From the NCBI RefSeq assembly GCF_900167455.1, contig NZ_FUWJ01000001.1, forward strand, positions 1,116,001-1,180,000: DNA of 64,000 nucleotides, written 5' to 3'. The stretch comes from Enhydrobacter aerosaccus (lineage in GTDB: Bacteria; Pseudomonadota; Alphaproteobacteria; Reyranellales; Reyranellaceae). The translations under genes and the position numbers were made by a program. Shown here piece by piece: positions 45,429 to 53,867 of the stretch; position 1 is the first letter of the stretch; each line of letters starts with the position of its first letter. The notes beneath the pieces are model-generated. The model worked only from the letters and a program-made list of their open reading frames with translations, was not told the origin of the DNA and made no database searches.

Positions 45429-47230
45429 CCGATACCACCGCACAATCCGTAAGGGTTCGCGCGATGAAGGCCAGGCCGCTCGCGTGGCTCGAGGGCAAAC
45501 GGACCTTCATTCTGCTTGCGCTGGCGGGCGCCGCCTTGCCGCTCATGGATGATTCCTATATCGGCCTGATCGCGACACGCGCCTGCATCTATTGGATACT
45601 GGTCGCGGGACTCAACCTGGTGGTGGGGTTCGCCGGCCAGATCGCCATCGGCTGGGTGGCGCTGTTGACTCTCGGCGCCTACACGACCGCGGTGCTGACG
45701 GCCGGCACGGTCTTGCCTGTCGTGCATCCCTTTCTGGCCTTGGCGATATCCGGAGCGGCCGGAGCGATGTTCGGCGTCGTGGTCGGATTGCCGGCCTTGC
45801 GGTTGCGGACGTTCTATTTCGCCATGACGACGCTCGGCTTCGCCACCATCGTCACGCAGGTCGCACTGGCCTGGAAGGGCGTAACCGGCGGCGGCATCGG
45901 TGTGCCGGGGCCGGTTTTCCCGGCGCCTTTCGACAGCGGCTGGGGATTCTACTATTTCTGCTTCGCGTTGGCGGTCGTGAGTACCTGGATGACGGCAAAC
46001 ATCGCCGTCAGCCGCTTTGGTCGCGGGCTTGTCGCCATACGCGATGCCGAGGTCGCCGGCGAAGCATCCGGCGTATCCAAACGCTCTCTGCTGACTACGG
46101 TCTTCCTGTTCAGTGGCGCCCTGGCGGGCGTCGCCGGCGGCCTGTTTGCTTCCCTGCAATCCTACATCACCCCGGATGCCTTCACCTTCGATCTGTCGAT
46201 CCTGTTCTTCATCGCCATCCTCATCGGTGGGCGCGGATCGATCGTGGGGCCGCTTCTTGGCACCATCATCCTCACGGTTCTGCCGGAGTTCGCGGCGCCG
46301 CTCGTGGCTTGGTCGACCTTCCTGTACGCAGCGCTGCTGCTCGCGATCGTGCTCGCCATGCCGGGTGGAATCGCCGACTTGCTGGACGTGAAAAATCGCC
46401 GGCCGTTGGAGCGTCATCGCGAGATCGTGCCGCGGCCCGAAATCCTGCCCCGCCTCTTGGGGGAAGAACGGGAAAACGAAGGACTATCCCTGTCCAACAT
46501 CACCTTGAGCTTCGGCGGCGTGCGGGCCATCGCCGGCCTCGATCTCGAAATCAGGCCCGGCGAGGTGCACGGGCTGATCGGGCCAAACGGCAGCGGCAAG
46601 ACCACGACCCTCAACGTCATCTCTGGCTACTACGCTCCGCAATCCGGCGAGGTGAGGCTCGGGAAGATGGCCCTGCCGCCAGGCGCGCCACAGCGCCGTG
46701 CCTCGTTTCGCATCGCCCGCACATTCCAGACCCCGCGGGTGATCGGTGCGGAGTCGGCGCTGGATAACGTCAAGACCGGCGGCATGATCGACGGTCGCGC
46801 AAGTTTTGCCGAATCCCTGCTGACCTTGCCGCGTCACCGCCGCGACGAGGCTGATCTGCACGAGAGGGCGATGCGAGCGCTGACGGCGGTCGGCCTCGAG
46901 GCGTTGGCGGATGTCCGCGCGGACCGGCTGCAGCATAGCGAACTGCGCTTTCTGGAGATCGGGCGCGCCCTGATGCTGAGACCGGCCTGTCTGTTGCTGG
47001 ACGAGCCGGCAGCCGGTCTTTCCGCGGAGGAGATCCGCCGCCTGGGCACCCTCATCAAGGCCATCAGCCGAGCCGGAACCGCCGTCCTGCTCGTGGAGCA
47101 TCACGCCGATCTGATCTTCGACATCTGTGATCGGGTAACGGTGCTCAATCTCGGCAAGGTTCTGGCGGCGGGTACGCCGGCAGAAATCCGATCGCATCGG
47201 GAGGTCGTCAGTGCCTACCTCGGCGCCTGA
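45425..47230 (+). CDS. Liv-type ABC transporter permease-ATPase fusion (LivM-LivG)
   Basis: The 601-residue protein joins a LivM permease to a LivG ATPase. Residues 20-320 contain about nine helices and the LivM signature GLNLVVGFAGQIAIGWVALLTLGAYTTAVL. From about residue 355 an ATP-binding cassette follows: Walker A GPNGSGKTTTLNVISGY, the LivG Q-loop ARTFQTPRVIGAESALDNV, signature-region LQHSELRFLEIGRALM (LSHSEQ-like, non-canonical) and Walker B LLLDEPAAGLS. Coupling both functions in one chain is a recurrent but minority design in this family. A downstream LivF completes the ATPase pair. I chose ATG 45425 because it overlaps the livH stop. Confidence 0.88.
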   Translation: MTDTTAQSVRVRAMKARPLAWLEGKRTFILLALAGAALPLMDDSYIGLIATRACIYWILVAGLNLVVGFAGQIAIGWVALLTLGAYTTAVLTAGTVLPVVHPFLALAISGAAGAMFGVVVGLPALRLRTFYFAMTTLGFATIVTQVALAWKGVTGGGIGVPGPVFPAPFDSGWGFYYFCFALAVVSTWMTANIAVSRFGRGLVAIRDAEVAGEASGVSKRSLLTTVFLFSGALAGVAGGLFASLQSYITPDAFTFDLSILFFIAILIGGRGSIVGPLLGTIILTVLPEFAAPLVAWSTFLYAALLLAIVLAMPGGIADLLDVKNRRPLERHREIVPRPEILPRLLGEERENEGLSLSNITLSFGGVRAIAGLDLEIRPGEVHGLIGPNGSGKTTTLNVISGYYAPQSGEVRLGKMALPPGAPQRRASFRIARTFQTPRVIGAESALDNVKTGGMIDGRASFAESLLTLPRHRRDEADLHERAMRALTAVGLEALADVRADRLQHSELRFLEIGRALMLRPACLLLDEPAAGLSAEEIRRLGTLIKAISRAGTAVLLVEHHADLIFDICDRVTVLNLGKVLAAGTPAEIRSHREVVSAYLGA

Positions 47231-47957
47231 TATCCTTCTCGAGGTGAAAGGATTGTCGGCCGGCTACGGCAAGATCGGCGTTCTCCACAATGTCGCTCTC
47301 TCGATTGCGACCGGCGAGGCTGTGGCGTTGCTTGGTCCGAACGGGGCTGGAAAGACGACCCTGCTGAAAGCGATCTCGGGCCTGATCGGTCGTGGCGGCG
47401 AGGTGCGTTTCGCCGGCCGGGACATGGCCGGCGCCGGACCGCGAGAAGCGGTCGCTGCCGGTCTCGCCCATGTCGTCGAAGGACATCGCGTATTCACGCA
47501 GTTGTCGGTTTTCGACAATCTGCTGCTGGCCGGATATGGCATGGCGAAGACCGAGCGGCGGCGGCAGGTCGACGAGGCGCTCGCCTTCTTCCCGGAGATT
47601 GCGGAGAAGCGGCATGATCGGGCGGGTTCCCTGTCCGGCGGACAGCAACAGATGCTGGCCGTCGCCCAAGGCCTCGTGCGGCGGCCAAGGCTGCTGATGC
47701 TCGACGAACCTTCTGCCGGGCTGTCGCCTGTCCTGGTCGATCGCGTCCTTGCCGCCACCCGACGGCTTCGTCAGGACGGTACGGCCATTCTCCTGGTCGA
47801 GCAGCTGATCGAAAAGGCCCTGGCGACCGTCGACCGTGTGTACGCCCTGGCTCGGGGCACTATCGTGCTGGAGGCGAGGGCGGACGAGCCGAAGCTGCCG
47901 GAACGTCTCGAGCGCGCCTATTTCGGACAGGACGCCCACGCGCCTCTCGAGGCGTGA
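47211..47957 (+). CDS. livF: Liv-type ABC transporter ATPase (LivF)
   Basis: This 248-residue ATPase starts within the last 20 bases of the fusion gene (MPTSAPDILLEVKGLSAGYGKIGVLHNV). Walker A is GPNGAGKTTLLKAISG, the LivF-type VVEGHRVFTQLSVFDNL is present, and the signature is SLSGGQQQMLAVAQGLV with Walker B LLMLDEPSAGLS. The end is directly adjacent to the stop of the opposite PH-domain gene. It energises the transporter with the LivG half of the fusion protein. Confidence 0.92.
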   Translation: MPTSAPDILLEVKGLSAGYGKIGVLHNVALSIATGEAVALLGPNGAGKTTLLKAISGLIGRGGEVRFAGRDMAGAGPREAVAAGLAHVVEGHRVFTQLSVFDNLLLAGYGMAKTERRRQVDEALAFFPEIAEKRHDRAGSLSGGQQQMLAVAQGLVRRPRLLMLDEPSAGLSPVLVDRVLAATRRLRQDGTAILLVEQLIEKALATVDRVYALARGTIVLEARADEPKLPERLERAYFGQDAHAPLEA

Positions 47958-48419
47958 TCAGCGTCCGTTGATGGCGTTGCGCAGTTCGATCGGCGAAGCC
48001 ATTCCCTCGAGCTTCTCGATGCCTTGTCCGGTGCCCAGCACGCGGATGGATCCGTAATCCAGCAGGCGGCCCAGCAGCGACTGGTCGACATTGACGGTTT
48101 CGACCTTGTCCATGTTCATCTCGACCGTGTAGCGGCTGAGGAAACCGCGCTTGTAGATGAGGCGATGCGTCGTGATTGCGAACTCGGTGATCCAGCGCAC
48201 GAACCAGGCCTGCAGGAAGGCCAGCGCTGCCAGGGCAATAATTCCCCAACCGACCAGTTGCACGAGGCGCGACGCTTGCTGAGGCAGGCCTCCGGCGTAG
48301 ATCAGGACCACGAGTCCGACGACGAGCAGCGCGAAGGCGCGGGTAAAGACGATCCAATGCAGCTTGCCGATGGCCCGAATGCTTTCGCCCGGCTGAAGGA
48401 TCGAGTTCACATAAGCCAC
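47958..48419 (-). CDS. Membrane protein with bacterial PH domain (bPH2)
   Basis: The 153-residue protein begins at GTG 48417-48419 (VAYVNSILQPGESIRAIGKLHWIVFTRAF), chosen because AGGAG lies 6 bases upstream; the frame extends further back without support. Two helices (ALLVVGLVVLIYAGG and GWGIIALAALAFLQAWFV) are followed by the bPH_2 domain: TEFAITTHRLIYKRGFLSRYTVEMNMDKVETVNVDQSLLGRLLDYGSIRVLGTG. Such proteins sit in the inner membrane with the PH part in the cytoplasm. Function is unknown. Confidence 0.82.
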   Translation of the reverse strand: MAYVNSILQPGESIRAIGKLHWIVFTRAFALLVVGLVVLIYAGGLPQQASRLVQLVGWGIIALAALAFLQAWFVRWITEFAITTHRLIYKRGFLSRYTVEMNMDKVETVNVDQSLLGRLLDYGSIRVLGTGQGIEKLEGMASPIELRNAINGR

Positions 48420-48459
48420 AGTTCGCTCCTGCTGTTTTCTACCTGCTGGTTTGTCATTG

Positions 48460-49317
48460 TCAGTGCGCGTCTGGATCGGTTTTGCCGAACAGGTCCGCCA
48501 GGGCGGCATGGTCCGTGAGCCAGGCCAGGTCCGAATGGCGTCGCACGAGTTCGAGGGCATTCATGAATTCGATGGCGCCGAATGGCCGACCGAAGACATG
48601 CGCATGGACGGTGACGTCGAGGCATGCGGCCGGCCGACCCAGGCGCGGCCAGTTGGTAACGATGCGCTCAAGCGTCGCCGTGAAAGCCTGCGGCTCGCTG
48701 CCATAGCGGACATAGAGCGGCATGTCGTTGACTTCCATGGTGAAGGGAACGGCCGTGATGGAACCAGCCGACATCTTGTGGCGATAAGGCAAGTCCGAGT
48801 CGAAGAAGTCCGCGTGCCATTCAAAGCCGGCCCCGGCCAGGAGTTCGGAGGTTCGCGAGCTGGGTGTGCACCGCGGGCTAAGCCAGCCGTGCGGCCGGTA
48901 ACCTGTCGCAGTGTCGAGGACAGTCAGACAGCGAGCGAGGTCGGCCTCTTCTTCCGATGCGTTCTGGTAGGCTGGAATGATGTTCTGGGCCCAGCCGTGC
49001 GCCGCCACGACGTGCCGCGCCTCGACGATCGCACGTATCAGATCGGCATGGCGTTCTGCGACGATGCCGCTGACATAGAACACGGCCCGGATGCCGAGGC
49101 GGTTCAGGATATCGAGCAGCCGCCAGGCCCCGACCTTCGGGCCATAATCCGCCCACGAGCGGGCCTGGAGATCGAGCACCCCGGCCTTCAACGGATTGCC
49201 CATCGGACCGATTCCGGGCGCGGAGTCGTCGGTCCAGCCTTCGAGCATCACGCTGACCGAAATTGCGAGGGGCCGATCGGAGGGCCAGCCCAAGGGAAGG
49301 CTTGTCGGTAAGGGCAT
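48460..49317 (-). CDS. Polysaccharide deacetylase-family protein (allantoinase-like group)
   Basis: The 285-residue NodB-fold protein starts MPLPTSLPLGWPSDRPLAISVSVMLEGW, has a helix-strand region RLLDILNRLGIRAVFYVSGIVAERHADLIRAIVEARHVVAAHGWAQN and TATGYRPHGWLSPRCTPS. The HxxxH-type metal histidines and the PuuE-like DL..RHKMSAGSITAVPFTMEVNDM place it with the uric acid/allantoin-type and related non-sugar deacetylases rather than chitin deacetylases. There is no signal peptide, so it acts in the cytoplasm. The substrate is unknown. Confidence 0.78.
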   Translation of the reverse strand: MPLPTSLPLGWPSDRPLAISVSVMLEGWTDDSAPGIGPMGNPLKAGVLDLQARSWADYGPKVGAWRLLDILNRLGIRAVFYVSGIVAERHADLIRAIVEARHVVAAHGWAQNIIPAYQNASEEEADLARCLTVLDTATGYRPHGWLSPRCTPSSRTSELLAGAGFEWHADFFDSDLPYRHKMSAGSITAVPFTMEVNDMPLYVRYGSEPQAFTATLERIVTNWPRLGRPAACLDVTVHAHVFGRPFGAIEFMNALELVRRHSDLAWLTDHAALADLFGKTDPDAH

Positions 49318-49497
49318 CGATTCCTCCGCCTTCTAACCTGCCGCGCGATTATCGACAATCATGCGGGCAGGGAGATTGCCTTATCGCGGGTGCCCAAGTC
49401 ACTTTTTCGAATAGCGACATAAAAGGTTCGCTGTTTCGCCGTCACGGTCGGATCGTCTAGTGTCGTCAGCGAACTCATCCTCCTCAGGAGACAACCT

Positions 49498-50214
49498 ATG
49501 ATCGACCTGTACTACTGGCCGACGCCGAACGGCTGGAAGATCTCTATCATGCTCGAGGAATGTGGACTGCCCTATAAGATCGTGCCGGTGAACATCGGCA
49601 CGGGCGAGCAGTTCAAGCCCGAGTTTCTCAAGATCAGTCCCAACAACCGGATGCCAGCGATCGTCGATCACGATCCGCCGGGCGGCGGAGAGCCCGTGTC
49701 GGTCTTCGAGTCGGGCGCGATCCTGCAGTATCTGGCCGAGAAGACCGGCAAGTTCCTGCCCAAGGATCTGCGCGGCAAGTACGAGGTGCTGCAGTGGGTC
49801 AACTGGCAGATGGGCGGGCTCGGCCCGATGGCCGGACAAGCCAACCACTTCCGGATGTACGCGCCGCAATTCAATCCGCCGGAAGCGTTGAAGTACGGCC
49901 AGGATCGCTACACCAACGAAGTGAATCGCCTGTTCGGTGTCGTGAACAAGCGGCTCGCCGATCGGAAGTTCGTGGCGGGCGAGATTTCGATTGCCGACTT
50001 CGCCATATGGCCGTGGTTGGTGGGATACAAGAACTTCGGGCAGAACCTGGACGACTTCCCGCATCTCAAGCGCTATCTCGAGGAGACGATGGGCACTCGG
50101 CCAGCCGTGGTGAAGGGCAAGGCGGTCGGCGCCGAGCTGCGTCAGACGCCCGGCGTCAACACTGAGGAACAGCGCAAGGTGTTGTTCGGTCAGACCGCTT
50201 CCGTGGTGCGTTGA
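49498..50214 (+). CDS. Glutathione S-transferase, Ure2/YfcG-like
   Basis: The 238-residue protein has MIDLYYWPTPNGWKISIMLEECGLPYKIVPVNIGTGEQFKPEFLKISPNNRMPAIVD and VFESGAILQYLAEKTGKFLPKD, the thioredoxin-like domain with Ure2/YfcG-type N-terminus and glutathione-binding ESG. The C-terminal helical domain includes WQMGGLGPMAGQANHF, GEISIADFAIWPW and KNFGQNLDDFPHLKRYLEE. AGGAG lies close upstream of ATG 49498. YfcG-like proteins mostly show disulfide-bond reductase activity. A clear paralogue is encoded at 52544-53170. Confidence 0.9.
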   Translation: MIDLYYWPTPNGWKISIMLEECGLPYKIVPVNIGTGEQFKPEFLKISPNNRMPAIVDHDPPGGGEPVSVFESGAILQYLAEKTGKFLPKDLRGKYEVLQWVNWQMGGLGPMAGQANHFRMYAPQFNPPEALKYGQDRYTNEVNRLFGVVNKRLADRKFVAGEISIADFAIWPWLVGYKNFGQNLDDFPHLKRYLEETMGTRPAVVKGKAVGAELRQTPGVNTEEQRKVLFGQTASVVR

Positions 50215-50219
50215 GCGTA

Positions 50220-51182
50220 TCAGCGGTTGAGCTTCGCCATCGCCCGGGCGGCGGTGGCGAAGCGACGGCGCAGCTCCTTCGGTTTCAGGATCTCCAACTC
50301 GGGTCCGATGCGCAGGAGATCGATCTCGGCCTGCTCGAGTGACTCGATCGGAATTTCGACTTCGCGCCATCCATTCGCGTCTTCCGGCTGCGCCGTTTCT
50401 CGGGCCTTGTCGGCGACCAGGCGGCCGAATTGCTCGAGGCGCGCCAGGCCACGCGCCGATACGCGAAGGCGAGCCGTATCGCGATAGAGGCCGATTTCAT
50501 AGGCTCGAGAAGACTCGGTCCAGAACCGTGCCAGGTCGAACTCCTTCGGCCGTGCGAAGCGCTCTGCGAGCGTCGTCATCTCGACGATATTCGAGATCCG
50601 ATAGGTCCTGATCCGATCCGATGCACTGGCCACGAGGTACCAGACGCCGGCTTTGAGGACGAGGCCGAGCGGTTTCAGGCGACGCGTTCCAGTGCGATCC
50701 CCACGCCGGTAATCGATTTCAATGACCGAGTCGCTCCAAACGGCCTTTGCGATCTGTGGCAGCAGGCGCGCCGTCCTGGGACTTCTGAACCAGTCGACCG
50801 GGTCGAGATGAAAACGCTGCGCGATCTTGTGTGCCGAGGCGCGGTTCCGTTCCGGCAAGGCAGCCGTCAGCTTGAGCTGCGCGGACAGGAGCTGGTCAGC
50901 CAACCCCATCTGGGAGGCCGGACCCGGCAGGCCGGCGACGAACAAGGTCTCCGCCTCGCTTTCGGTCAGGCCGGTCAATTTGGTGCGAAAGCCGTCCAGC
51001 AACTCGAAACCGCCCCCCGGTCCGCGATCGGCGAAGACAGGAACATTGGCCGCGCTCAACTCCTCGATGTCACGGTAGATGGTGCGCACCGACACCTCGA
51101 ACATCTCCGCCAGCGTTTCGGCGGTCATCCGCCCGCGCGTCTGGAGCAGCAGCAGGATGGAGAGGAGCCGGCTTGCACGCAT
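50220..51182 (-). CDS. WYL-domain transcriptional regulator (YafY family)
   Basis: The 320-residue protein has a DeoR-like HTH at residues 1-55 (ASRLLSILLLLQTRGRMTAETLAEMFEVSVRTIYRDIEELSAANVPVFADRGPGGGFEL), a middle region and a WYL domain (GTRRLKPLGLVLKAGVWYLVASASDRIRTYRISNIVEMTTLAERFARPKEFDLARFW). WYL proteins sense small ligands or nucleotides. It is divergent from the DUF1579-like gene at 51262, with a dyad between, and likely regulates that gene and itself. Its 3' end is 5 bases from the GST stop. Confidence 0.87.
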   Translation of the reverse strand: MRASRLLSILLLLQTRGRMTAETLAEMFEVSVRTIYRDIEELSAANVPVFADRGPGGGFELLDGFRTKLTGLTESEAETLFVAGLPGPASQMGLADQLLSAQLKLTAALPERNRASAHKIAQRFHLDPVDWFRSPRTARLLPQIAKAVWSDSVIEIDYRRGDRTGTRRLKPLGLVLKAGVWYLVASASDRIRTYRISNIVEMTTLAERFARPKEFDLARFWTESSRAYEIGLYRDTARLRVSARGLARLEQFGRLVADKARETAQPEDANGWREVEIPIESLEQAEIDLLRIGPELEILKPKELRRRFATAARAMAKLNR

Positions 51183-51202
51183 CCGGATTCTTTATCAGAT
51201 AT

Positions 51203-51225
51203 TTCCTGACAGGAGGTGACAGGAA
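51203..51225. promoter_or_regulatory. Candidate operator of the WYL regulator
   Basis: TTCCTGACA (51203-51211) and TGACAGGAA (51217-51225) form a 23-base inverted repeat, 8 of 9 positions pairing with a 5-base centre. It lies 20 bases upstream of the WYL gene start and 36 bases before the divergent gene. The TGACAGGA element also appears as a direct repeat (51208-51214 region). Repressor binding here is inferred from position and symmetry. Confidence 0.5.
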
Positions 51226-51261
51226 TAGGGCGCTAGAAGTCCTGGAACGGAAGGAGGGGAC

Positions 51262-51744
51262 ATGCTTCAGACCAACCCCAAGCCCAGTAAGGACTTCGAT
51301 TTCTTCATGGGCATCTGGAAGTGCCGGCATCGCTATCGCGTGCGTCGCCTGAGCGATTGCCACGACTGGATCGAATTCGACGGGGCCTGCGCGGTCCGCA
51401 AGGTGCTCGACGGGTTCGGCAATATAGACGAGAGCGACATCGCCTTTCCCGGCGACCGGCGTCGCGTGATGAACCTTCGCCTGTACGACTGGAACAAGGA
51501 CTGTTGGAGCATCCACCCCTATGACAGCCGGCAATTCGGCCGTGTCTTTACGCCGCTGAGCGGGCGATTCGCGAAGGGCATCGGCACATTCTACGGTGAC
51601 GACGAATGGCAGGGGCGCGCCATGCGCACACGCTTCGTGTGGTCGCGCATCACCCCCAACTCCGCCCGGTGGGAGCAAGCCTTCTCACTCGATGAAGGCA
51701 ACAATTGGGAGATCAACTGGATCATCGACTTCACCAGGTTGTAA
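51262..51744 (+). CDS. DUF1579-like protein divergent from WYL regulator
   Basis: The 160-residue protein begins MLQTNPKPSKDFDFFMGIWKCRHRYRVRRLSDCHDWIEFDGAC and continues VMNLRLYDWNKDCWSIHPYDSRQFGRVFTPLSGRFAKGIGTFYGDDEWQGRAMRTRFVWSRITPNSARWEQAFSLDEGNNWEINWIIDFTR. It matches the DUF1579-like pattern of beta-barrel proteins in this setting, where a WYL/YafY regulator often stands divergent. ATG 51262 has AAGGAGGGG upstream. Function unknown; probably small-ligand binding. Confidence 0.72.
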   Translation: MLQTNPKPSKDFDFFMGIWKCRHRYRVRRLSDCHDWIEFDGACAVRKVLDGFGNIDESDIAFPGDRRRVMNLRLYDWNKDCWSIHPYDSRQFGRVFTPLSGRFAKGIGTFYGDDEWQGRAMRTRFVWSRITPNSARWEQAFSLDEGNNWEINWIIDFTRL

Positions 51745-51858
51745 CAGAGACACGGCACCGCCATGTGGCGCGGAACCTGAACGGAACTCGATGGGCCTTG
51801 ACGGTCGAAGCCCCGGCAACCACGTTCACGGTGCTTGCGGGGAGTTGGAGGCATCGTC

Positions 51859-52506
51859 ATGCAAAGTCAGGAACGCGACCTTATCGAGGGATTGTTCAAT
51901 CGGTTGAAGGCCTATGAATCGCAGCCCCGCGACCCCGAAGCGGAGCGGCTGATCGCAAGTCTGGTCGGCGCTCAGCCGGGGGCGCCGTATCTTCTGACGC
52001 AGACCGTGCTTGTTCAGGAGCAGGCCTTGAAGGCGGCCCAGCAACGCATCTCGGAACTCGAGGCCAGGGCCGCGGCCGCTGCCGCCCCCACCGGTTTTCT
52101 CGATAGTGCGCCAAAGATCGGCCCATGGGGCGCCGCGCCGGCAGCGGCGCCGGCTGCATCACCGACCGCGGGTGCGGTTCCTCCATCTCGTTCGCCATTG
52201 CAGGCTGCGGTTGCACCGCAAGGACCAGGCGGCGGATTCCTGCGTTCGGCGTTGACGACGGCGGCGGGTGTGGCGGGCGGCGCCTTGCTGTTCGAGGGGA
52301 TCCGGAACATGTTCGGTCACACGGTTAGCCCGTTCGGCACCCAGCAGGTGTTCATCGACGAACCGGCCGCGACGCCCTTGATGCCTTCGGACCAGGTCAA
52401 CTCTGCGGATCTGGCACAGGATGACGGGGCCGCCGACGATTACAATACGGCGTCCGACGACGACTCCGCATTTGACTCCGGTTTCGATGATTCGGACAAC
52501 GTCTGA
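51859..52506 (+). CDS. DUF2076-family protein
   Basis: The 215-residue protein starts MQSQERDLIEGLFNRLKAYESQPRDPEAERLIASLVGAQPGAPYLLTQTVLVQEQALKAAQQRISELEARAA, the DUF2076 opening, with a helical coiled-coil-like region at about 50-75. A low-complexity Ala/Pro stretch follows, then GGGFLRSALTTAAGVAGGALLFEGIRNMFG, a probable membrane-associated helix, and an acidic Asp-rich C-terminus (DDGAADDYNTASDDDSAFDSGFDD). I start at ATG 51859 because upstream frame is unlike the family. Function unknown. Confidence 0.8.
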   Translation: MQSQERDLIEGLFNRLKAYESQPRDPEAERLIASLVGAQPGAPYLLTQTVLVQEQALKAAQQRISELEARAAAAAAPTGFLDSAPKIGPWGAAPAAAPAASPTAGAVPPSRSPLQAAVAPQGPGGGFLRSALTTAAGVAGGALLFEGIRNMFGHTVSPFGTQQVFIDEPAATPLMPSDQVNSADLAQDDGAADDYNTASDDDSAFDSGFDDSDNV

Positions 52507-52543
52507 ACCAATTAATGAACGGCTAGCAGGGAAGGGGAGAGTG

Positions 52544-53170
52544 ATGATCGACTTGCATACATGGGGCACGCCCAACGGTCGGAAAGTCTCAATCATGCTC
52601 GAAGAGTGTGGACTGCCCTACACGGTGCACAAGGTCGACATCTCCAAGGGAGATCAATTCAAGCCCGACTTCCTGAAGATCAGCCCCAATAACCGGATCC
52701 CTGCCATCGTCGATTCCGATGGGCCGGGCGGGAAGCCCTACAGCCTGTTCGAGTCGGGTGCCATCCTGATCTACCTGGCGGAAAAGACTGGGAAGTTCCT
52801 GCCCAAGGATCCCGCGAAGAAATACGACTCGCTGCAGTGGCTGATGTGGCAAATGGGAGGAGTCGGCCCGATGTTCGGCCAGGCCCATCACTTCCTGCGT
52901 GCTGCTCCCACCAAGATCGAATACGGCATCAAGCGCTACGTAGACGAGGCCAAGCGTCTCTACGGCGTGCTCGATAAGCAGCTGGCGTCACACAGCTTCG
53001 CGGCCGGCGACGAATACACCATCGCCGACATCGCCATCTTTCCGTGGGTGGCCCGTCACGAGTGGCACACGGTCAACCTCGCGGATTTTCCCAATGTGAA
53101 GCGCTGGTACGACGTGATCAACGCCCGGCCCGCGGTGACCAAGGGCATGGCGGTACCCTACCTGAATTGA
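52544..53170 (+). CDS. Glutathione S-transferase, Ure2/YfcG-like (paralogue)
   Basis: The 208-residue protein starts MIDLHTWGTPNGRKVSIMLEECGLPYTVHKVDISKGDQFKPDFLKISPNNRIPAIVDSDGPGGKPYSLFESGAILIYLAEKTGKFLPKDPAKKYDSLQWLMWQMGGVGPMFGQAHHFL. Most N-terminal residues are shared with the GST at 49498, so these are paralogues. The start ATG 52544 has GGGGAG upstream. The C-terminal domain ends FPNVKRWYDVINARPAVTKGMAVPYLN. It lacks the C-terminal tail found in the other copy. Confidence 0.9.
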   Translation: MIDLHTWGTPNGRKVSIMLEECGLPYTVHKVDISKGDQFKPDFLKISPNNRIPAIVDSDGPGGKPYSLFESGAILIYLAEKTGKFLPKDPAKKYDSLQWLMWQMGGVGPMFGQAHHFLRAAPTKIEYGIKRYVDEAKRLYGVLDKQLASHSFAAGDEYTIADIAIFPWVARHEWHTVNLADFPNVKRWYDVINARPAVTKGMAVPYLN

Positions 53171-53270
53171 TGGTCGCGCGACTGCTTGGCAGGCGCAATG
53201 CGAGAGGGTGGTATCGTTTTTGGAATCTGTCTAGAACTGGCGGCGTTCGTTACCGGAGGAGTGTGGACTC

Positions 53271-53789
53271 ATGAGCAAGACCGTCAAAGACCGTCAGGCC
53301 GCCGCCCTGGCGACACCGACCGATCTGGGCAGCAACGCGACGAAGGATCTTTCCGGAGCGCTGAACATTCTGTTGGCGGACGTTTTCGCGCTCTATCTCA
53401 AGACCAAGAATTTCCATTGGCACGTTTCCGGTCCGCACTTCCGTGACTATCACCTGCTCCTCGACGATCAGGCGACCGAGATCTTTGCCATGACCGATGC
53501 GATCGCCGAACGCGTCCGCAAGCTCGGCGGGACGACGATTCATTCGATCGGCCAGATCAAGAACCTGCAGCGCGTCCTCGACAACGATGCGGAGTACGTC
53601 ACACCGGAGGACATGCTCGCTGAACTGCGCGAGGACAACAAGCAGCTGACCGAGAACATGCGGACTCTCCACGATCTCTGCGACGAGCATAACGATGTCG
53701 CGACGGCGAGCCTTATCGAGAATTGGATCGACCAGAGCGAACAGCGGACATGGTTCCTGTTCGAGACGGGTCGTCGCAGCGGCGGCTGA
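53271..53789 (+). CDS. dps: Dps-family DNA-binding ferritin-like protein
   Basis: Dps oxidises and stores iron and protects DNA in starved or oxidatively stressed cells. The 172-residue protein carries the ferroxidase residues in FHWHVSGPHFRDYHLLLDDQATEI (H, H, D and E) and a lysine-containing N-terminal tail (MSKTVKDRQAAALATPTDLGSNATKDLSG) for DNA contact. GGAGGAG precedes ATG 53271. A strong terminator follows. The 100-base upstream gap has a weak GGAAT...TAGAAC dyad that could be a stress or iron operator, but it is too imperfect to call. Confidence 0.9.
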   Translation: MSKTVKDRQAAALATPTDLGSNATKDLSGALNILLADVFALYLKTKNFHWHVSGPHFRDYHLLLDDQATEIFAMTDAIAERVRKLGGTTIHSIGQIKNLQRVLDNDAEYVTPEDMLAELREDNKQLTENMRTLHDLCDEHNDVATASLIENWIDQSEQRTWFLFETGRRSGG

Positions 53790-53810
53790 GGAATCTCCGG
53801 CATGAATGTG

Positions 53811-53840
53811 AACGGCCGCCCGCTGGGGCGGCCGTTTTCG
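53811..53840 (+). terminator. Intrinsic terminator after dps
   Basis: AACGGCCGCC (53811-53820) and GGCGGCCGTT (53827-53836) form a perfect 10-base stem with a 6-base loop followed by TTTCGTTTTC. It lies 21 bases after the dps stop and is symmetric enough to serve the argE gene on the other strand too. Confidence 0.8.
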
Positions 53841-53867
53841 TTTTCGGTCTTGGGACCGGCAGACGGA

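Noticed and set aside
45221..46417. 398-codon open frame on the minus strand
   Set aside because: It is antisense to the LivH and LivM-LivG genes and consists of Gln/Arg/Asp-rich sequence typical of shadow frames.
53171..53270. GGAAT...TAGAAC imperfect dyad upstream of dps
   Set aside because: Too imperfect to call as an Irr, Fur or OxyR site.
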